From Polaromonas sp. (lineage in GTDB: Bacteria > Pseudomonadota > Gammaproteobacteria > Burkholderiales > Burkholderiaceae_C), in the NCBI RefSeq assembly GCF_013817205.1, contig NZ_JACDDD010000041.1, forward strand, positions 1 to 33,039: a stretch of 33,039 nucleotides of DNA. Reading direction: 5' to 3'. The position numbers were made by a program, and so were the translations under genes. Each line of letters begins with the position of its first letter. Position 1 is the stretch's first letter. This document shows positions 24,453 through 32,654 of this stretch, one piece after another. A model generated the notes under the pieces. The model worked only from the letters and a program-made list of their open reading frames with translations, made no database searches and was not told the origin of the DNA.

Positions 24453-25175
24453 ATGAGCTGGGACTGGCAAGTATTTCTGAATGACGACGGCAGTGGCCGT
24501 ACCTATCTGCAATGGATGATGGACGCCTGGGGCTGGACCCTGGCCGTCGCAGGCTGTTCGTGGGTGGTGGCCATGCTGGCCGGCGGCCTGATGGGCACGC
24601 TGCGCACCTTGCCCAACAGTCCGTGGCTCGTGCGCTTGGCCAATGTCTGGGTCGAAGTTTTTCGCAACGTGCCATTGCTGGTCCAGATTTTCATCTGGTA
24701 CTTTGTGGTGCCCAAGATTTTCCCGGTCATGCAACAGGTGCCGGGTTTTGCGCTGGTGGTGTTCGCGCTGGGCTTTTTCACCTCTGCGCGGATAGCCGAG
24801 CAGGTGCGTGCCGGTGTGCAGGCCCTGCCGCGTGGGCAGCGTTATGCCGGCATGGCCATGGGCTTCACCACCGCGCAGACCTACCGCTATGTGATTCTGC
24901 CCATGGCGTTTCGCATCATCATGCCGCCGCTGACCAGTGAGTCCATGAACCTGCTGAAAAATTCGTCGGTGGCTTTCGCGGTATCAATTGCGGAACTGAC
25001 GATGTTCGCCATGCAGGCCCAGGAAGAAACCTCGCGCGGTGTCGAGGTTTACCTAGCCGTCACCATCCTGTACGCGGTGTCGGCCTTCGCGGTGAACCGT
25101 GTCATGGCTTTCATCGAGAAAAAGGTCCAGATTCCGGGCTTTGTCGTGGCCGGCGCCACCGGTGGGGGGCACTGA
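24453..25175 (+). CDS. gltJ: glutamate/aspartate ABC transporter permease GltJ
   Basis: A membrane permease of 240 residues of the HisMQ type, with about five hydrophobic segments. VEVFRNVPLLVQIFIWYFV is the hallmark of polar amino acid permeases, and the EAA loop is EQVRAGVQALPRGQRYAGMA. ATG 24453 has GGCGGAG just ahead; an in-frame GTG at 24447 is part of that ribosome site. The stop is one base before the ATG of gltK. It forms the channel with GltK. Confidence 0.93.
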   Translation: MSWDWQVFLNDDGSGRTYLQWMMDAWGWTLAVAGCSWVVAMLAGGLMGTLRTLPNSPWLVRLANVWVEVFRNVPLLVQIFIWYFVVPKIFPVMQQVPGFALVVFALGFFTSARIAEQVRAGVQALPRGQRYAGMAMGFTTAQTYRYVILPMAFRIIMPPLTSESMNLLKNSSVAFAVSIAELTMFAMQAQEETSRGVEVYLAVTILYAVSAFAVNRVMAFIEKKVQIPGFVVAGATGGGH

Positions 25176-25176
25176 C

Positions 25177-25863
25177 ATGTTTGGTCTTGACATGAGTTTC
25201 CTGAACTGGGAGATCATCTCCAAGTTCGTGCTGAAAGGCTTTATCTTCAGCGTGCAGCTGACGGTGATTGCCACCATAGGCGGCATCCTGCTGGGCACGG
25301 TGCTGGCGCTGATGCGCCTGTCGGGCATCAAGCTGCTGGCCATCCCCGCGACCTTTTACGTGAACGGCATGCGCTCGGTGCCACTGGTGATGGTGATCCT
25401 CTGGTTTTACCTGCTGATGCCGGCCGCATTTTTTGACCTGATTCCCGGCGGCGCCAACAACCGCTCGGAGATTTCGGCCATCATCACCTTCATTGCGTTT
25501 GAGGCGGCCTACTTCAGCGAGATCATGCGTGCCGGCATCCAGTCCATCTCGCGCGGGCAGGTTAACGCCGGCCAGGCTTTGGGCATGACTTACGGGCAGA
25601 ACATGCGGCTCATTATTTTGCCGCAGGCTTTCCGCAATATGGTTCCAATTTTGCTGACGCAGACCATCATCCTGTTCCAGGATACCTCGCTGGTTTACGC
25701 CATCGGTGCCTATGACTTGCTCAAGGGCCTGACCACCGCCGGCAAGATCTACGGCCGACCCGAAGAGGCCTACCTGCTGGCCGCCGTGGTTTATTTCGTC
25801 ATCTGTTTTGGCTTGTCTTACATCGTCAAGAAGCTGCAGAACAAGATCGCCATCATTCGCTAA
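25177..25863 (+). CDS. gltK: glutamate/aspartate ABC transporter permease GltK
   Basis: A second HisMQ-type permease, 228 residues. NGMRSVPLVMVILWFYLLMP corresponds to the family's N-G/RNVPL signature, and the EAA loop is EIMRAGIQSISRGQVNAGQA. The PQAFRNMVPILLTQTIILFQ segment follows the loop. ATG 25177 begins one base after the gltJ stop with GGTGGGGGG ahead; the frame is open upstream inside gltJ but that reads as unrelated sequence. Confidence 0.93.
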   Translation: MFGLDMSFLNWEIISKFVLKGFIFSVQLTVIATIGGILLGTVLALMRLSGIKLLAIPATFYVNGMRSVPLVMVILWFYLLMPAAFFDLIPGGANNRSEISAIITFIAFEAAYFSEIMRAGIQSISRGQVNAGQALGMTYGQNMRLIILPQAFRNMVPILLTQTIILFQDTSLVYAIGAYDLLKGLTTAGKIYGRPEEAYLLAAVVYFVICFGLSYIVKKLQNKIAIIR

Positions 25864-25899
25864 ACAAACAAACAACCGCACACGGTACCGGAGAATCAA

Positions 25900-26637
25900 A
25901 TGATCGAACTCAAAGAAGTGTCCAAATGGTACGGCGCCGTCCAGGTGCTCAACAACTGCAGCACCAAGATAAAAAAAGGCGAGGTGGTGGTGGTCTGCGG
26001 CCCGTCCGGCTCAGGCAAGTCCACCCTGATCAAGGTCATCAACGCGCTGGAGCCTTTCCAGAAGGGCCAGATTTTTGTAGACGGCCAGGCCGTGCATGAT
26101 CCCAAGACCGATCTTCCCAAGCTGCGCTCGCGCGTCGGCATGGTGTTCCAGAACTTCGAACTGTTTCCGCACTTGAGCGTGACCGAAAACCTCACGCTCG
26201 CCCAGATCAAGGTACTGGGTCGTAGCCAGGAAGAGGCCAAAACCCATGGCCTCGAATACCTGGACCGCGTCGGCCTGATGGCGCACAAGGACAAGTTCCC
26301 CGGCCAGCTCTCGGGCGGCCAGCAACAGCGTGTGGCGATTGCCCGTGCGCTCAGCATGGACCCGATTGCCATGCTGTTCGACGAGCCGACCTCGGCGCTC
26401 GACCCTGAGATGGTCGGCGAGGTGCTCGACTGCATGATGAGCCTGGCCACGGATGGCATGACCATGATGGTGGTCACCCACGAAATGGGCTTCGCCAAGA
26501 AAGTGGGCAGCCGGGTCATCTTCATGGACGTGGGGGGCAAGATCCTGGAAGACTGCACCAAGGACGAATTTTTCACCCATCCTGAAAACCGCAAGGAACG
26601 TACGCGGGACTTTCTCAACAAGATCCTCGCTCACTAA
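25900..26637 (+). CDS. gltL: glutamate/aspartate ABC transporter ATP-binding protein GltL
   Basis: A cytoplasmic ATPase of 245 residues. Walker A is GPSGSGKST, the Q-loop is [14 protein letters not shown], the signature is [15 protein letters not shown], Walker B is [16 protein letters not shown] and the H-loop is [20 protein letters not shown] and the EMVGEVLD segment are typical of polar amino acid ATPases. ATG 25900 is preceded by CGGAGAA. It is the last gene of the operon; a strong terminator follows 19 bases later. Confidence 0.94.
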   Translation: MIELKEVSKWYGAVQVLNNCSTKIKKGEVVVVCGPSGSGKSTLIKVINALEPFQKGQIFVDGQAVHDPKTDLPKLRSRVGMVFQNFELFPHLSVTENLTLAQIKVLGRSQEEAKTHGLEYLDRVGLMAHKDKFPGQLSGGQQQRVAIARALSMDPIAMLFDEPTSALDPEMVGEVLDCMMSLATDGMTMMVVTHEMGFAKKVGSRVIFMDVGGKILEDCTKDEFFTHPENRKERTRDFLNKILAH

Positions 26638-26656
26638 ACGTCTTTCGGGCCTGTCC

Positions 26657-26681
26657 AAAAAAGCACCTTCGGGTGCTTTTT
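26657..26681 (+). terminator. UUCG-loop intrinsic terminator of gltIJKL
   Basis: The stem AAAAAGCACC/GGTGCTTTTT around a TTCG tetraloop is followed by GTTTTT. The A/T symmetry allows function in both directions, but only the plus-strand operon ends here. Confidence 0.92.
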
Positions 26682-26701
26682 GTTTTTGGGACAATGGCGT
26701 C

Positions 26702-27733
26702 ATGACCCAAATCACCATCACCCGCCCGGACGACTGGCACTTGCATGTGCGCGACGGCGAAGCCCTGCGCACCGTGGTTCCCCACACGGCGGCGCAGTTT
26801 GGCCGCGCCATCATCATGCCCAACCTGCGGCCGCCAGTGACCACTGCTGCACAGGCGGGCGCCTACCGTGAGCGTATTCAAGCCGCCGTGCCGGCGGGGG
26901 TAGCCTTCGAGCCGCTGATGACGCTGTACCTGACCGACAATCTGGCGCCTGACGAGATCAAGCGCGCCAAAGATGCCGGCGTGGTCGCGCTCAAGCTTTA
27001 CCCGGCCGGTGCCACCACCAACAGCGACGCAGGCGTGACCGACCTGCGCAAGACGTACAAGACCCTGGAAGCCATGCAGCGCGAGGGCCTGCTGCTCCTG
27101 GTGCACGGCGAAGTGACCAGCCCGGAGATTGACCTGTTCGACCGCGAAGCCGTGTTCATCGACAGCCAGCTGATCCCGCTGCGCCGCGACTTCCCGGAAC
27201 TGAGGATCGTTTTCGAGCACATCACGACGAAAGAAGCCGCGCATTATGTGCGGGATGCCGGTGATTTCACTGGCGCCACCATTACCGCGCACCACCTGCT
27301 GTACAACCGCAACGCGATTTTTACCGGCGGCATCCGGCCCCACTACTACTGCCTGCCCGTGCTCAAGCGCGAGACCCACCGGCTGGCACTGATCGAAGCC
27401 GCCACCGGCGGCAACCCGCGCTTTTTTCTTGGCACCGACAGCGCCCCACACCCGGCGCACCTCAAGGAACACGCGACCGGCTGCGCGGGTTGTTACACCG
27501 CCCATGCGGCGATGGAACTGTACGCCGAAGCCTTTGACGCAGCCGGTGCGCTGGGCAGGCTGGAAGCCTTTGCGAGTTTCAACGGCGCCGATTTTTACGG
27601 CCTGCCGCGCAACAGCGGCAGCATCACGCTGACGCAGGAAAGCTGGACGCCGCCTGAGAGTTTTGCGTTTGGCGAAGCTGAACTCAAGCCGCTGCGATCA
27701 GGCGAAGCGCTGGCGTGGAAGTTGACGAAGTAG
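26702..27733 (+). CDS. pyrC: dihydroorotase PyrC
   Basis: A zinc amidohydrolase of 343 residues that closes carbamoyl-aspartate to dihydroorotate in pyrimidine synthesis. Metal ligands are His13 and His15 in DWHLHVRDG, the carbamylated Lys98 in [14 protein letters not shown], His135 in LVHGEV, His173 in FEHITT and Asp246 in LGTDSAPH. Length and motifs fit the class II (E. coli PyrC-type) enzyme. ATG 26702 lies 20 bases after the gltL terminator, with GACAAT at about 26690, so the leader must be very short. The DUF3025 gene follows closely. Confidence 0.96.
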   Translation: MTQITITRPDDWHLHVRDGEALRTVVPHTAAQFGRAIIMPNLRPPVTTAAQAGAYRERIQAAVPAGVAFEPLMTLYLTDNLAPDEIKRAKDAGVVALKLYPAGATTNSDAGVTDLRKTYKTLEAMQREGLLLLVHGEVTSPEIDLFDREAVFIDSQLIPLRRDFPELRIVFEHITTKEAAHYVRDAGDFTGATITAHHLLYNRNAIFTGGIRPHYYCLPVLKRETHRLALIEAATGGNPRFFLGTDSAPHPAHLKEHATGCAGCYTAHAAMELYAEAFDAAGALGRLEAFASFNGADFYGLPRNSGSITLTQESWTPPESFAFGEAELKPLRSGEALAWKLTK

Positions 27734-27756
27734 CCCCGGGCGGCCGTCAGGAACGG

Positions 27757-28533
27757 ATGCCCCCTAACGCGGCTGACCCTGATTGGCCGGTGGACTGGGG
27801 CCGCCCGTGGCTCGCACCCTGGCGCGAATCCGGCGAACGGGTGGCGCTGGCCATCCACGGCGGCGCCGCCTTCCACGAAGCGCTGAACAGCGAGCCCGGC
27901 GCGCCACGGCTTTTTGTGCCGCAATCGGCCTTGCCTGCCGGCCAGGCCTACGAGCAGTTCATCTTCGAATCAGGCTCGGTGCCGACCCGCGACAACCTGC
28001 ACGATTTTTTCAACGGCCTGTGCTGGCTAGGTTTCCCGCTGACCAAGGCCAGACTCAACGAACTCCAGGCGGCCGAGATCGCCGTCACCGGTGTAGCGCC
28101 CCTGCGCGGACCGGTGCGCGACGCCCTCACGGTGTTCGACGAAAACGCCGCCCTGCTGTCGGCGCCCGGTCCGCTGTGGGACGCGCTGCTGGCGAGAGAC
28201 TGGCGCGGGTTGTTTGTCGACCTGCGGCCTCTTTGGCAACAGGCGCAACTGGTGCTGTTCGGCCATGCCTTGCTGGAAAAGCTGGCTTACCCCCGAAAAC
28301 CGGTCACAGCCCACGTCTACCGGGCGCCAGTAGCTATCAAAGCAATAGCAGATTTGGATGCTTGGGTGGCGCAGGACATGAGCGCCGAAAAACTCGCCGG
28401 CAAGCCGTTCACGCCGATGCCAGTGCTCGGGGTGCCCGGCTGGTGGCCGGAAAACGAGAACTTTTCCTTTTATGATGACTCACTCGTCTTCAGGCCGCAA
28501 AAGCCCGCTGCAAGAATCCAGAACAACAGATAA
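27757..28533 (+). CDS. DUF3025 family protein
   Basis: A protein of 258 residues of unknown function. PRLFVPQSALPAGQAYEQFI, then GSVPTRDNLHDFFNGLCWLG, are the conserved blocks I associate with DUF3025; the C-terminal block is PMPVLGVPGWWPENENFSFY. ATG 27757 is chosen with CAGGAAC just ahead; a GTG at 27715 inside the end of pyrC would add 14 residues of unlikely sequence. It follows pyrC by 23 bases, so it is probably co-transcribed. A palindromic repeat is translated in the middle as Ala193-Ile-Lys-Ala-Ile-Ala, between a conserved Tyr-Arg and the Asp-rich segment. The sequence ends with tandem AACAACAGATA units (28522-28543). Confidence 0.82.
   Translation: MPPNAADPDWPVDWGRPWLAPWRESGERVALAIHGGAAFHEALNSEPGAPRLFVPQSALPAGQAYEQFIFESGSVPTRDNLHDFFNGLCWLGFPLTKARLNELQAAEIAVTGVAPLRGPVRDALTVFDENAALLSAPGPLWDALLARDWRGLFVDLRPLWQQAQLVLFGHALLEKLAYPRKPVTAHVYRAPVAIKAIADLDAWVAQDMSAEKLAGKPFTPMPVLGVPGWWPENENFSFYDDSLVFRPQKPAARIQNNR
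28333..28349. repeat. short palindromic repeat, copy E, inside the DUF3025 gene
   Basis: GCTATCAAAGCAATAGC, with exact arms and a further A/T pair, is read as GCT-ATC-AAA-GCA-ATA-GC. It is the third copy in this window translated in the Ala-Ile-Lys frame. Confidence 0.7.
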
Positions 28534-28563
28534 CAACAGATAACAGCAGCCGAGCCGCCGGCA

Positions 28564-28591
28564 CTTGATATGGGTCCTGACGGCCTCATAT
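28564..28591 (+). promoter_or_regulatory. heat-shock (sigma-32) type promoter of htpX
   Basis: CTTGATA (28564-28570), thirteen bases, then CCTCATAT (28584-28591). These match 6 of 7 and 7 of 8 positions of the RpoH consensus CTTGAAA-N13-17-CCCCATNT. A transcript would start near 28598, about 37 bases before the htpX ATG. The same stretch also forms an imperfect inverted repeat (GATATG...CATATC). Confidence 0.62.
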
Positions 28592-28634
28592 CCTGCGCGA
28601 AGCGGACCTTTTTTACCGACCCCACGGAGAACCC

Positions 28635-29519
28635 ATGAAACGCATTTTCCTGTTTGTGATGACCAACCTTGCGGTGGTGGTGGTGCTGGGCATTGTTGCC
28701 AGCCTGCTGGGCGTCAACCGCTACCTCACGCCGCAAGGCCTGAACCTGGGCATGCTGCTCGGTTTCGCCGCTGTCATCGGTTTCGGCGGCGCCATCATCT
28801 CGCTGCTGATCAGCAAGCCCGTCGCCAAATGGAGCTCGGGCGTGCGTGTCATCAACGAGCCGCAAAACGCCGACGAGGCCTGGATTGTCGAGACCGTGCG
28901 CAAGCTGTCCACCACGGCCGGCATCGGCATGCCTGAAGTCGGTATCTTCGAGGGTGCACCGAATGCCTTCGCCACGGGCGCCTTCAAGAACTCCTCGCTG
29001 GTCGCGGTATCCACCGGCCTGCTGCAGGGCATGACGCGTGAGGAGATCGAGGCCGTGCTGGGCCACGAGATCGCCCACGTGGCCAATGGCGACATGGTCA
29101 CCATGACGCTGATCCAGGGCGTGATGAATACCTTTGTGGTGTTCTTGAGCCGCGTGATCGGTTACGCGGTGGACAGCTTTCTGCGCAGGGGCAGCAGCAG
29201 CAACTCCGGCCCAGGCATTGGTTACTACGTGAGCACCATCGTGCTCGACATCGTGCTCGGTTTTGCCGCTGCCATCGTGGTGGCCTGGTTCTCGCGCCAC
29301 CGCGAGTTCCGCGCCGACGCCGGCGCCGCACAACTGATGGGCAAGCGGCAGCCGATGATCAACGCGCTGGCGCGCCTGGGCGGCATGGTGCCGGGCCAGC
29401 TTCCCAAGGCGGTGGAAGCCATGGGCATCACCGGCACCATGGGCAAGCTGTTTGCCACGCACCCGCCCATCGAAGAGCGCATAGCTGCCCTGCAGAACGC
29501 CCAGCCCGGCCAGGTCTGA
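28635..29519 (+). CDS. htpX: membrane zinc metalloprotease HtpX
   Basis: A 294-residue M48 family protease that degrades damaged inner-membrane proteins, alongside FtsH. Two N-terminal membrane segments (about 4-26 and 36-58) are followed by the zinc site HEIAH (His144, Glu145, His148), with the third ligand Glu in RHREFRADA (about 224). Two more hydrophobic stretches (about 155-180 and 198-218) flank a Ser/Gly-rich loop. [20 protein letters not shown] is the usual pre-catalytic block. ATG 28635 has CACGGAGA ahead. The sigma-32-like promoter upstream fits the known heat-shock induction of htpX in E. coli. Confidence 0.96.
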   Translation: MKRIFLFVMTNLAVVVVLGIVASLLGVNRYLTPQGLNLGMLLGFAAVIGFGGAIISLLISKPVAKWSSGVRVINEPQNADEAWIVETVRKLSTTAGIGMPEVGIFEGAPNAFATGAFKNSSLVAVSTGLLQGMTREEIEAVLGHEIAHVANGDMVTMTLIQGVMNTFVVFLSRVIGYAVDSFLRRGSSSNSGPGIGYYVSTIVLDIVLGFAAAIVVAWFSRHREFRADAGAAQLMGKRQPMINALARLGGMVPGQLPKAVEAMGITGTMGKLFATHPPIEERIAALQNAQPGQV

Positions 29520-29534
29520 GAGCCGCCGCAAAGT

Positions 29535-29567
29535 AAAAAGCCGCTGCAACTGCAGCGGCTTTTTTTA
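29535..29567. terminator. bidirectional intrinsic terminator between htpX and proQ
   Basis: The stem GCCGCTGC/GCAGCGGC with an AACT loop is flanked by AAAAA on the left and seven T on the right. The T run contains the proQ stop codon (TAA read from TTA 29565-29567), so proQ ends right at its terminator. Confidence 0.93.
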
Positions 29568-30251
29568 TGCCGTGGCGGTGGCTTTCGCGGCCTGGTCGAC
29601 GCGCACGCGCGCCAGCGTGGCAGCCACTTCGGCCGAGTTCATGCCATACATGTCGGCAAACTCGGCCTCGGTTTTTCCGCTGGCCTCAAAGGCACGCAGC
29701 AGGGCTTCGCGTTTGGCCGCCTGCACGGCCAGTTCGGCCAATGCGTCATCGACCAGCGCATTGGTGGCTTCGTCCTGCACCCGCACTAGCGCCGCATAGT
29801 CTTCGCGGCTCAGGCCGGAAGCCTCGATGGCAGCGATCAACCGCAATTGCAGGCGCGGGCGCAGGTCCTCGCGTGAGCGGGCCTGGCGCCGGCGGAAAAT
29901 TTCCAGAATGGCGTGGTGAACATGTTCGGGCGCGACCGGCTCGACCGGATTGCCGTCGAGGTCATGCCGGGGCAGGCCTGCGGCCACACTTTCGAGGTAA
30001 GGCGTAGAGCGCGCATGTTGGCCCATGGCGATCTTGAGTTCGTCCTTCTTGAAGTCTTCCGGATGGCGCGCCAGCAGGTCCTGGAACACACCGAGCTTGA
30101 GTGGCAGGAACTTCGCGCCGAACAGCTTGGGGTAGAGCTCGAACAGGCGCTCCAGCACCGGGCTGGGCTGGCGTTGCCGGGGCGCTTTGGCTGGCGGGCG
30201 CTTGCCGCTGCGTGCCGGCTGTTCTGTGGTGACGGGAGGGGTGTCGGTCAT
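29565..30251 (-). CDS. proQ: ProQ/FinO-family RNA chaperone
   Basis: A 228-residue RNA-binding protein. After a basic, proline-rich N-terminal arm (RSGKRPPAKAPRQRQPS) comes the FinO domain (about 32-140): LERLFELYPKLFGAKFLPLK, LGVFQDLLARHPED and QHARSTPYLESVAAGLPRHD, which includes the Tyr/Arg patch used for recognising 3' terminator hairpins. The C-terminal part is Ala/Glu-rich and helical and does not resemble the Tudor-like domain of E. coli ProQ. ATG 30251 is chosen with AGGAACTG ahead; a GTG at 30287 would add 12 residues. Confidence 0.88.
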   Translation of the reverse strand: MTDTPPVTTEQPARSGKRPPAKAPRQRQPSPVLERLFELYPKLFGAKFLPLKLGVFQDLLARHPEDFKKDELKIAMGQHARSTPYLESVAAGLPRHDLDGNPVEPVAPEHVHHAILEIFRRRQARSREDLRPRLQLRLIAAIEASGLSREDYAALVRVQDEATNALVDDALAELAVQAAKREALLRAFEASGKTEAEFADMYGMNSAEVAATLARVRVDQAAKATATA

Positions 30252-30397
30252 GGGCTCAGTTCCTGAAGAAGGGGAAGGGTGGGGCACACGGCGTGGCCAG
30301 TACGGTTTTCATGATTGTCGGGGCTGTGCGTGAAGACGGGGCAGGGCAATTGCCGCGCAAGCCGGCGTGGCCCTGTCGGAGCAGCGAACGTCGTCGT

Positions 30398-32032
30398 TCA
30401 TGCGCTGCCCGGCATGCCTGTCATGCTGATTGCCACCGCCTCGGCGACCTCGATGCCGTCCACACCCGCTGACAAAATGCCGCCGGCGTAACTCGCGCCC
30501 TCGCCGGCCGGGTACAAGCCCTTGACGTTGAGGCTCTGGAGATCATCACCACGCGTGATGCGCAGCGGCGAGGAGGTGCGGGTCTCCACACCGGTCAGCA
30601 CAGCATCAAACATATCGAAGCCGCGGATTTTTTTGCCGAACACCGGCAGCGCCTCGCGCATGGCGGTAATGGCGTAGTCAGGCAGGGCACCAGCCAGGTC
30701 GGTCATCAACACGCCCGGTTTGTAGGAAGGCTCGACACTGCCGAGCTGCGTCGAGGCTTTGCCCGCCACGAAGTCGCCGACCAGCTGGCCCGGCGCTTCG
30801 TAAGTGCCGCCGCCCAGGGTAAAGGCGTTCGATTCCAGTGTGCGCTGGAAGGCGATTCCGGCCAGCGGCCCGCCCGGGTAGTCGGCGGGGGTGATGCCCA
30901 CGACGATGCCGGCATTGGCATTGCGCTCGTTGCGCGAGTACTGGCTCATGCCGTTGGTCACCACGCGGCCTTCTTCCGAGGTGGCAGCCACCACGGTGCC
31001 ACCCGGGCACATGCAGAAGCTGTAGACCGAGCGGCCATTGGCAGCGTGGTGCACCAGCTTGTAGTCGGCCGCGCCCAGCAGCGGGTGGCCGGCATGTTGC
31101 CCCAGGCGCGCGCGGTCGATCAGGCCTTGCGGGTGTTCGATGCGAAAGCCAACCGAAAAGGGCTTGGCCTCCATGTAAACGCCACGCTCGTGCAGCATGG
31201 CAAAGGTGTCGCGCGCACTGTGGCCCGGTGCCAGCACCACATGGTCGGCGCGTATCTCGTAGCTGCTGCCGTCTGCCAGGTTTTCTACCGTCAGACCGCG
31301 AACATGACCTTGCTCGATAAGCACGTCGCTCAGGCGCTGCTCAAAACGTATCTCACCACCCATGGCGATGATCTGCTCGCGCATGTGCTCAACCACCTTG
31401 ACCAGCTTGAAGGTGCCGATGTGCGGCTTGCTGACCAGAAGAATCTCTTCCGGCGCGCCGGCCTTGACGAATTCCGTCATGACCTTGCGGCCCAGGAAAC
31501 GCGGGTCCTTGATCTGGCTCCAGAGCTTGCCGTCGGAGAATGTGCCGGCGCCGCCTTCGCCGAACTGCACATTCGATTCGGGGTTCAACACACGTTTGCG
31601 CCACAGGCCCCATGTGTCCTTGGTGCGCTCCCGCACTTTCTTGCCACGTTCCAGCACGATGGGGTTCAGGCCCATTTGTGCCAGCAGCAGCGCCGCAAAA
31701 ATGCCGCAGGGGCCGAAACCCACAACGACCGGGCGCACGAGGGGCGCTTGGCTAGCGGTGGCGACGAGGCGGTAGCTTTGGTCCGGCGCGGGCCGGATGT
31801 GCGGGTTGTTGCCGAACTTTGCCAGCAGAGTGGCTTCCAGGTCGGCGCTGCCCACCTCCACATCGGCGATGTAGACCAGCAGCAGCTTTTGTTTGCGCGC
31901 GTCGTAGCTGCGTTTGTAAACGGTGTGGCTGTGCAACTGGTCGGGCTGGATGCCGAGCGTGCGCCGGATCAGCGCGGGCAGGGCGTCTTCAGGATGGTCA
32001 AGCGGCAGCTTGAGTTCGGTCAGGCGGATCAT
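30398..32032 (-). CDS. NAD(P)/FAD-dependent oxidoreductase (uncharacterised FAD-dependent dehydrogenase family)
   Basis: A 544-residue flavoprotein. The N-terminal domain (about 1-95) starts MIRLTELKLPLDHPEDALPA and has HTVYKRSYDARKQKLLLVY. The dinucleotide-binding motif VVVGFGPCGIFAALLLAQMG (about 101-120) follows, with the Glu of VLERGKKVRERT at the end of the second strand. FGEGGAGTFSDGKL is the family signature, and the C-terminal FAD motif is KGLYPAGEGASYAGGILSAG. These features fit the COG2509-type dehydrogenases, related to HI0933-like proteins. Substrate and role are unknown. It is divergent from rnpB, 128 bases away, and downstream of nothing obvious. Confidence 0.87.
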   Translation of the reverse strand: MIRLTELKLPLDHPEDALPALIRRTLGIQPDQLHSHTVYKRSYDARKQKLLLVYIADVEVGSADLEATLLAKFGNNPHIRPAPDQSYRLVATASQAPLVRPVVVGFGPCGIFAALLLAQMGLNPIVLERGKKVRERTKDTWGLWRKRVLNPESNVQFGEGGAGTFSDGKLWSQIKDPRFLGRKVMTEFVKAGAPEEILLVSKPHIGTFKLVKVVEHMREQIIAMGGEIRFEQRLSDVLIEQGHVRGLTVENLADGSSYEIRADHVVLAPGHSARDTFAMLHERGVYMEAKPFSVGFRIEHPQGLIDRARLGQHAGHPLLGAADYKLVHHAANGRSVYSFCMCPGGTVVAATSEEGRVVTNGMSQYSRNERNANAGIVVGITPADYPGGPLAGIAFQRTLESNAFTLGGGTYEAPGQLVGDFVAGKASTQLGSVEPSYKPGVLMTDLAGALPDYAITAMREALPVFGKKIRGFDMFDAVLTGVETRTSSPLRITRGDDLQSLNVKGLYPAGEGASYAGGILSAGVDGIEVAEAVAISMTGMPGSA

Positions 32033-32117
32033 GGGGGCTCTCTGGATCTGTTTTTCGGATCTGGCGCCATTTTAAGCTTCAAACAGGCTTCCAGCCCATA
32101 TCCCGCCTGCGCAATGT

Positions 32118-32134
32118 GCTACTGAATTCATAGC
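32118..32134. repeat. short palindromic repeat, copy F, upstream of rnpB
   Basis: GCTACTGAATTCATAGC, arms exact, with an inner TGAATTCA palindrome. It lies 27 bases before the RNase P RNA and covers the place where the -35 of its promoter should be. Confidence 0.65.
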
Positions 32135-32154
32135 ATGTCAATTGCCGGGATAAT
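32127..32154 (+). promoter_or_regulatory. probable rnpB promoter
   Basis: GATAAT (32149-32154) is a five-of-six -10 positioned seven bases before the expected RNA start at 32161. The -35 is poor; the best fit is TTCATA (32127-32132, 16-base spacer), which falls in the palindromic repeat. Confidence 0.45.
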
Positions 32155-32160
32155 GCAGGT

Positions 32161-32498
32161 GTGAAGCACGCCAGACTGCCGCTGGTGCAAGGGTGGAAAC
32201 ACCGCACTGGAGGAAGGTCCGGACTGCAAAGGGCAGCGTAGCAGCTAACAGCTGTCCACCGTGAGGTGAGGATCAGAGCTACAGAGACGAGTCGGACCGG
32301 GGCAACCCGGGACGGGTGAAACGAGCAATCTCTACGCGCAGCAATACCAAGTAGGCACACGTTGACGGGGCCCCCGGAGTGTGCGGGTAGGTAGCACCGA
32401 GCCGTTTGGTGACAAACGGCCCAGATTAATGGCAGTCACGGTACGGCAACCGCAAGGAAGCCGTGCCGCACAAAATCCGGCCTATCGGCGGGCTTCAC
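32161..32498 (+). ncRNA. rnpB: RNase P RNA, bacterial type A
   Basis: The catalytic RNA that trims the 5' ends of tRNA precursors. The terminal helix P1 is formed by GTGAAGC (32161-32167) and GCTTCAC (32492-32498). Universal segments are present in order: GAGGAAGGTCCGGAC (about 32210-32224), ACAGAGACGAGT, GGGTGAAACGAGCAATC, and AGATTAATG with the following CAGTCACGGTACGG region near the 3' end. The GCC-rich loops and overall length of about 338 bases match betaproteobacterial type A RNA. A run of seven T (32501-32507) follows P1 and acts as the terminator tail. No long protein frame is credible across it. Confidence 0.96.
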
Positions 32499-32512
32499 AC
32501 TTTTTTTGCCGG

Positions 32513-32617
32513 CAAACAGCTGTGCTGGTGTCCGGTCGCGTGGTGGCCGAGGCGGCGCAGTCGCTGTTGGCTGATGAGGCGTTGATGCAGGCTTATCTGG
32601 TGGGGGAAGCGGACTGA
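32513..32617 (+). pseudogene. decayed C-terminal fragment of a LivF-type ABC ATPase
   Basis: The frame ending at TGA 32615-32617 reads VLVSGRVVAEAAQSLLADE followed by ALMQAYLVGEAD. This closely resembles the normal end of LivF/UrtE-type ATPases (VLENGRVV...LLAD...AYLG). It begins abruptly after the rnpB T run, with no Walker motifs and no start, so only about 30 codons of the gene survive. It is not a copy of the livF end in this window, whose C-terminus differs. Judged from pattern memory only. Confidence 0.6.
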
Positions 32618-32654
32618 ATCGGGCGCCGTGAAGTATTTTGACGTGCCCAGAAGC

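Noticed and set aside
25111..27505. Long minus-strand frames over gltK, gltL and pyrC
   Set aside because: Shadows of well-supported genes; no family pattern seen.
32381..32617. 78-codon frame starting inside rnpB
   Set aside because: Its first half is RNase P RNA; only the last 34 codons, after the RNA, resemble protein and are reported as a remnant.
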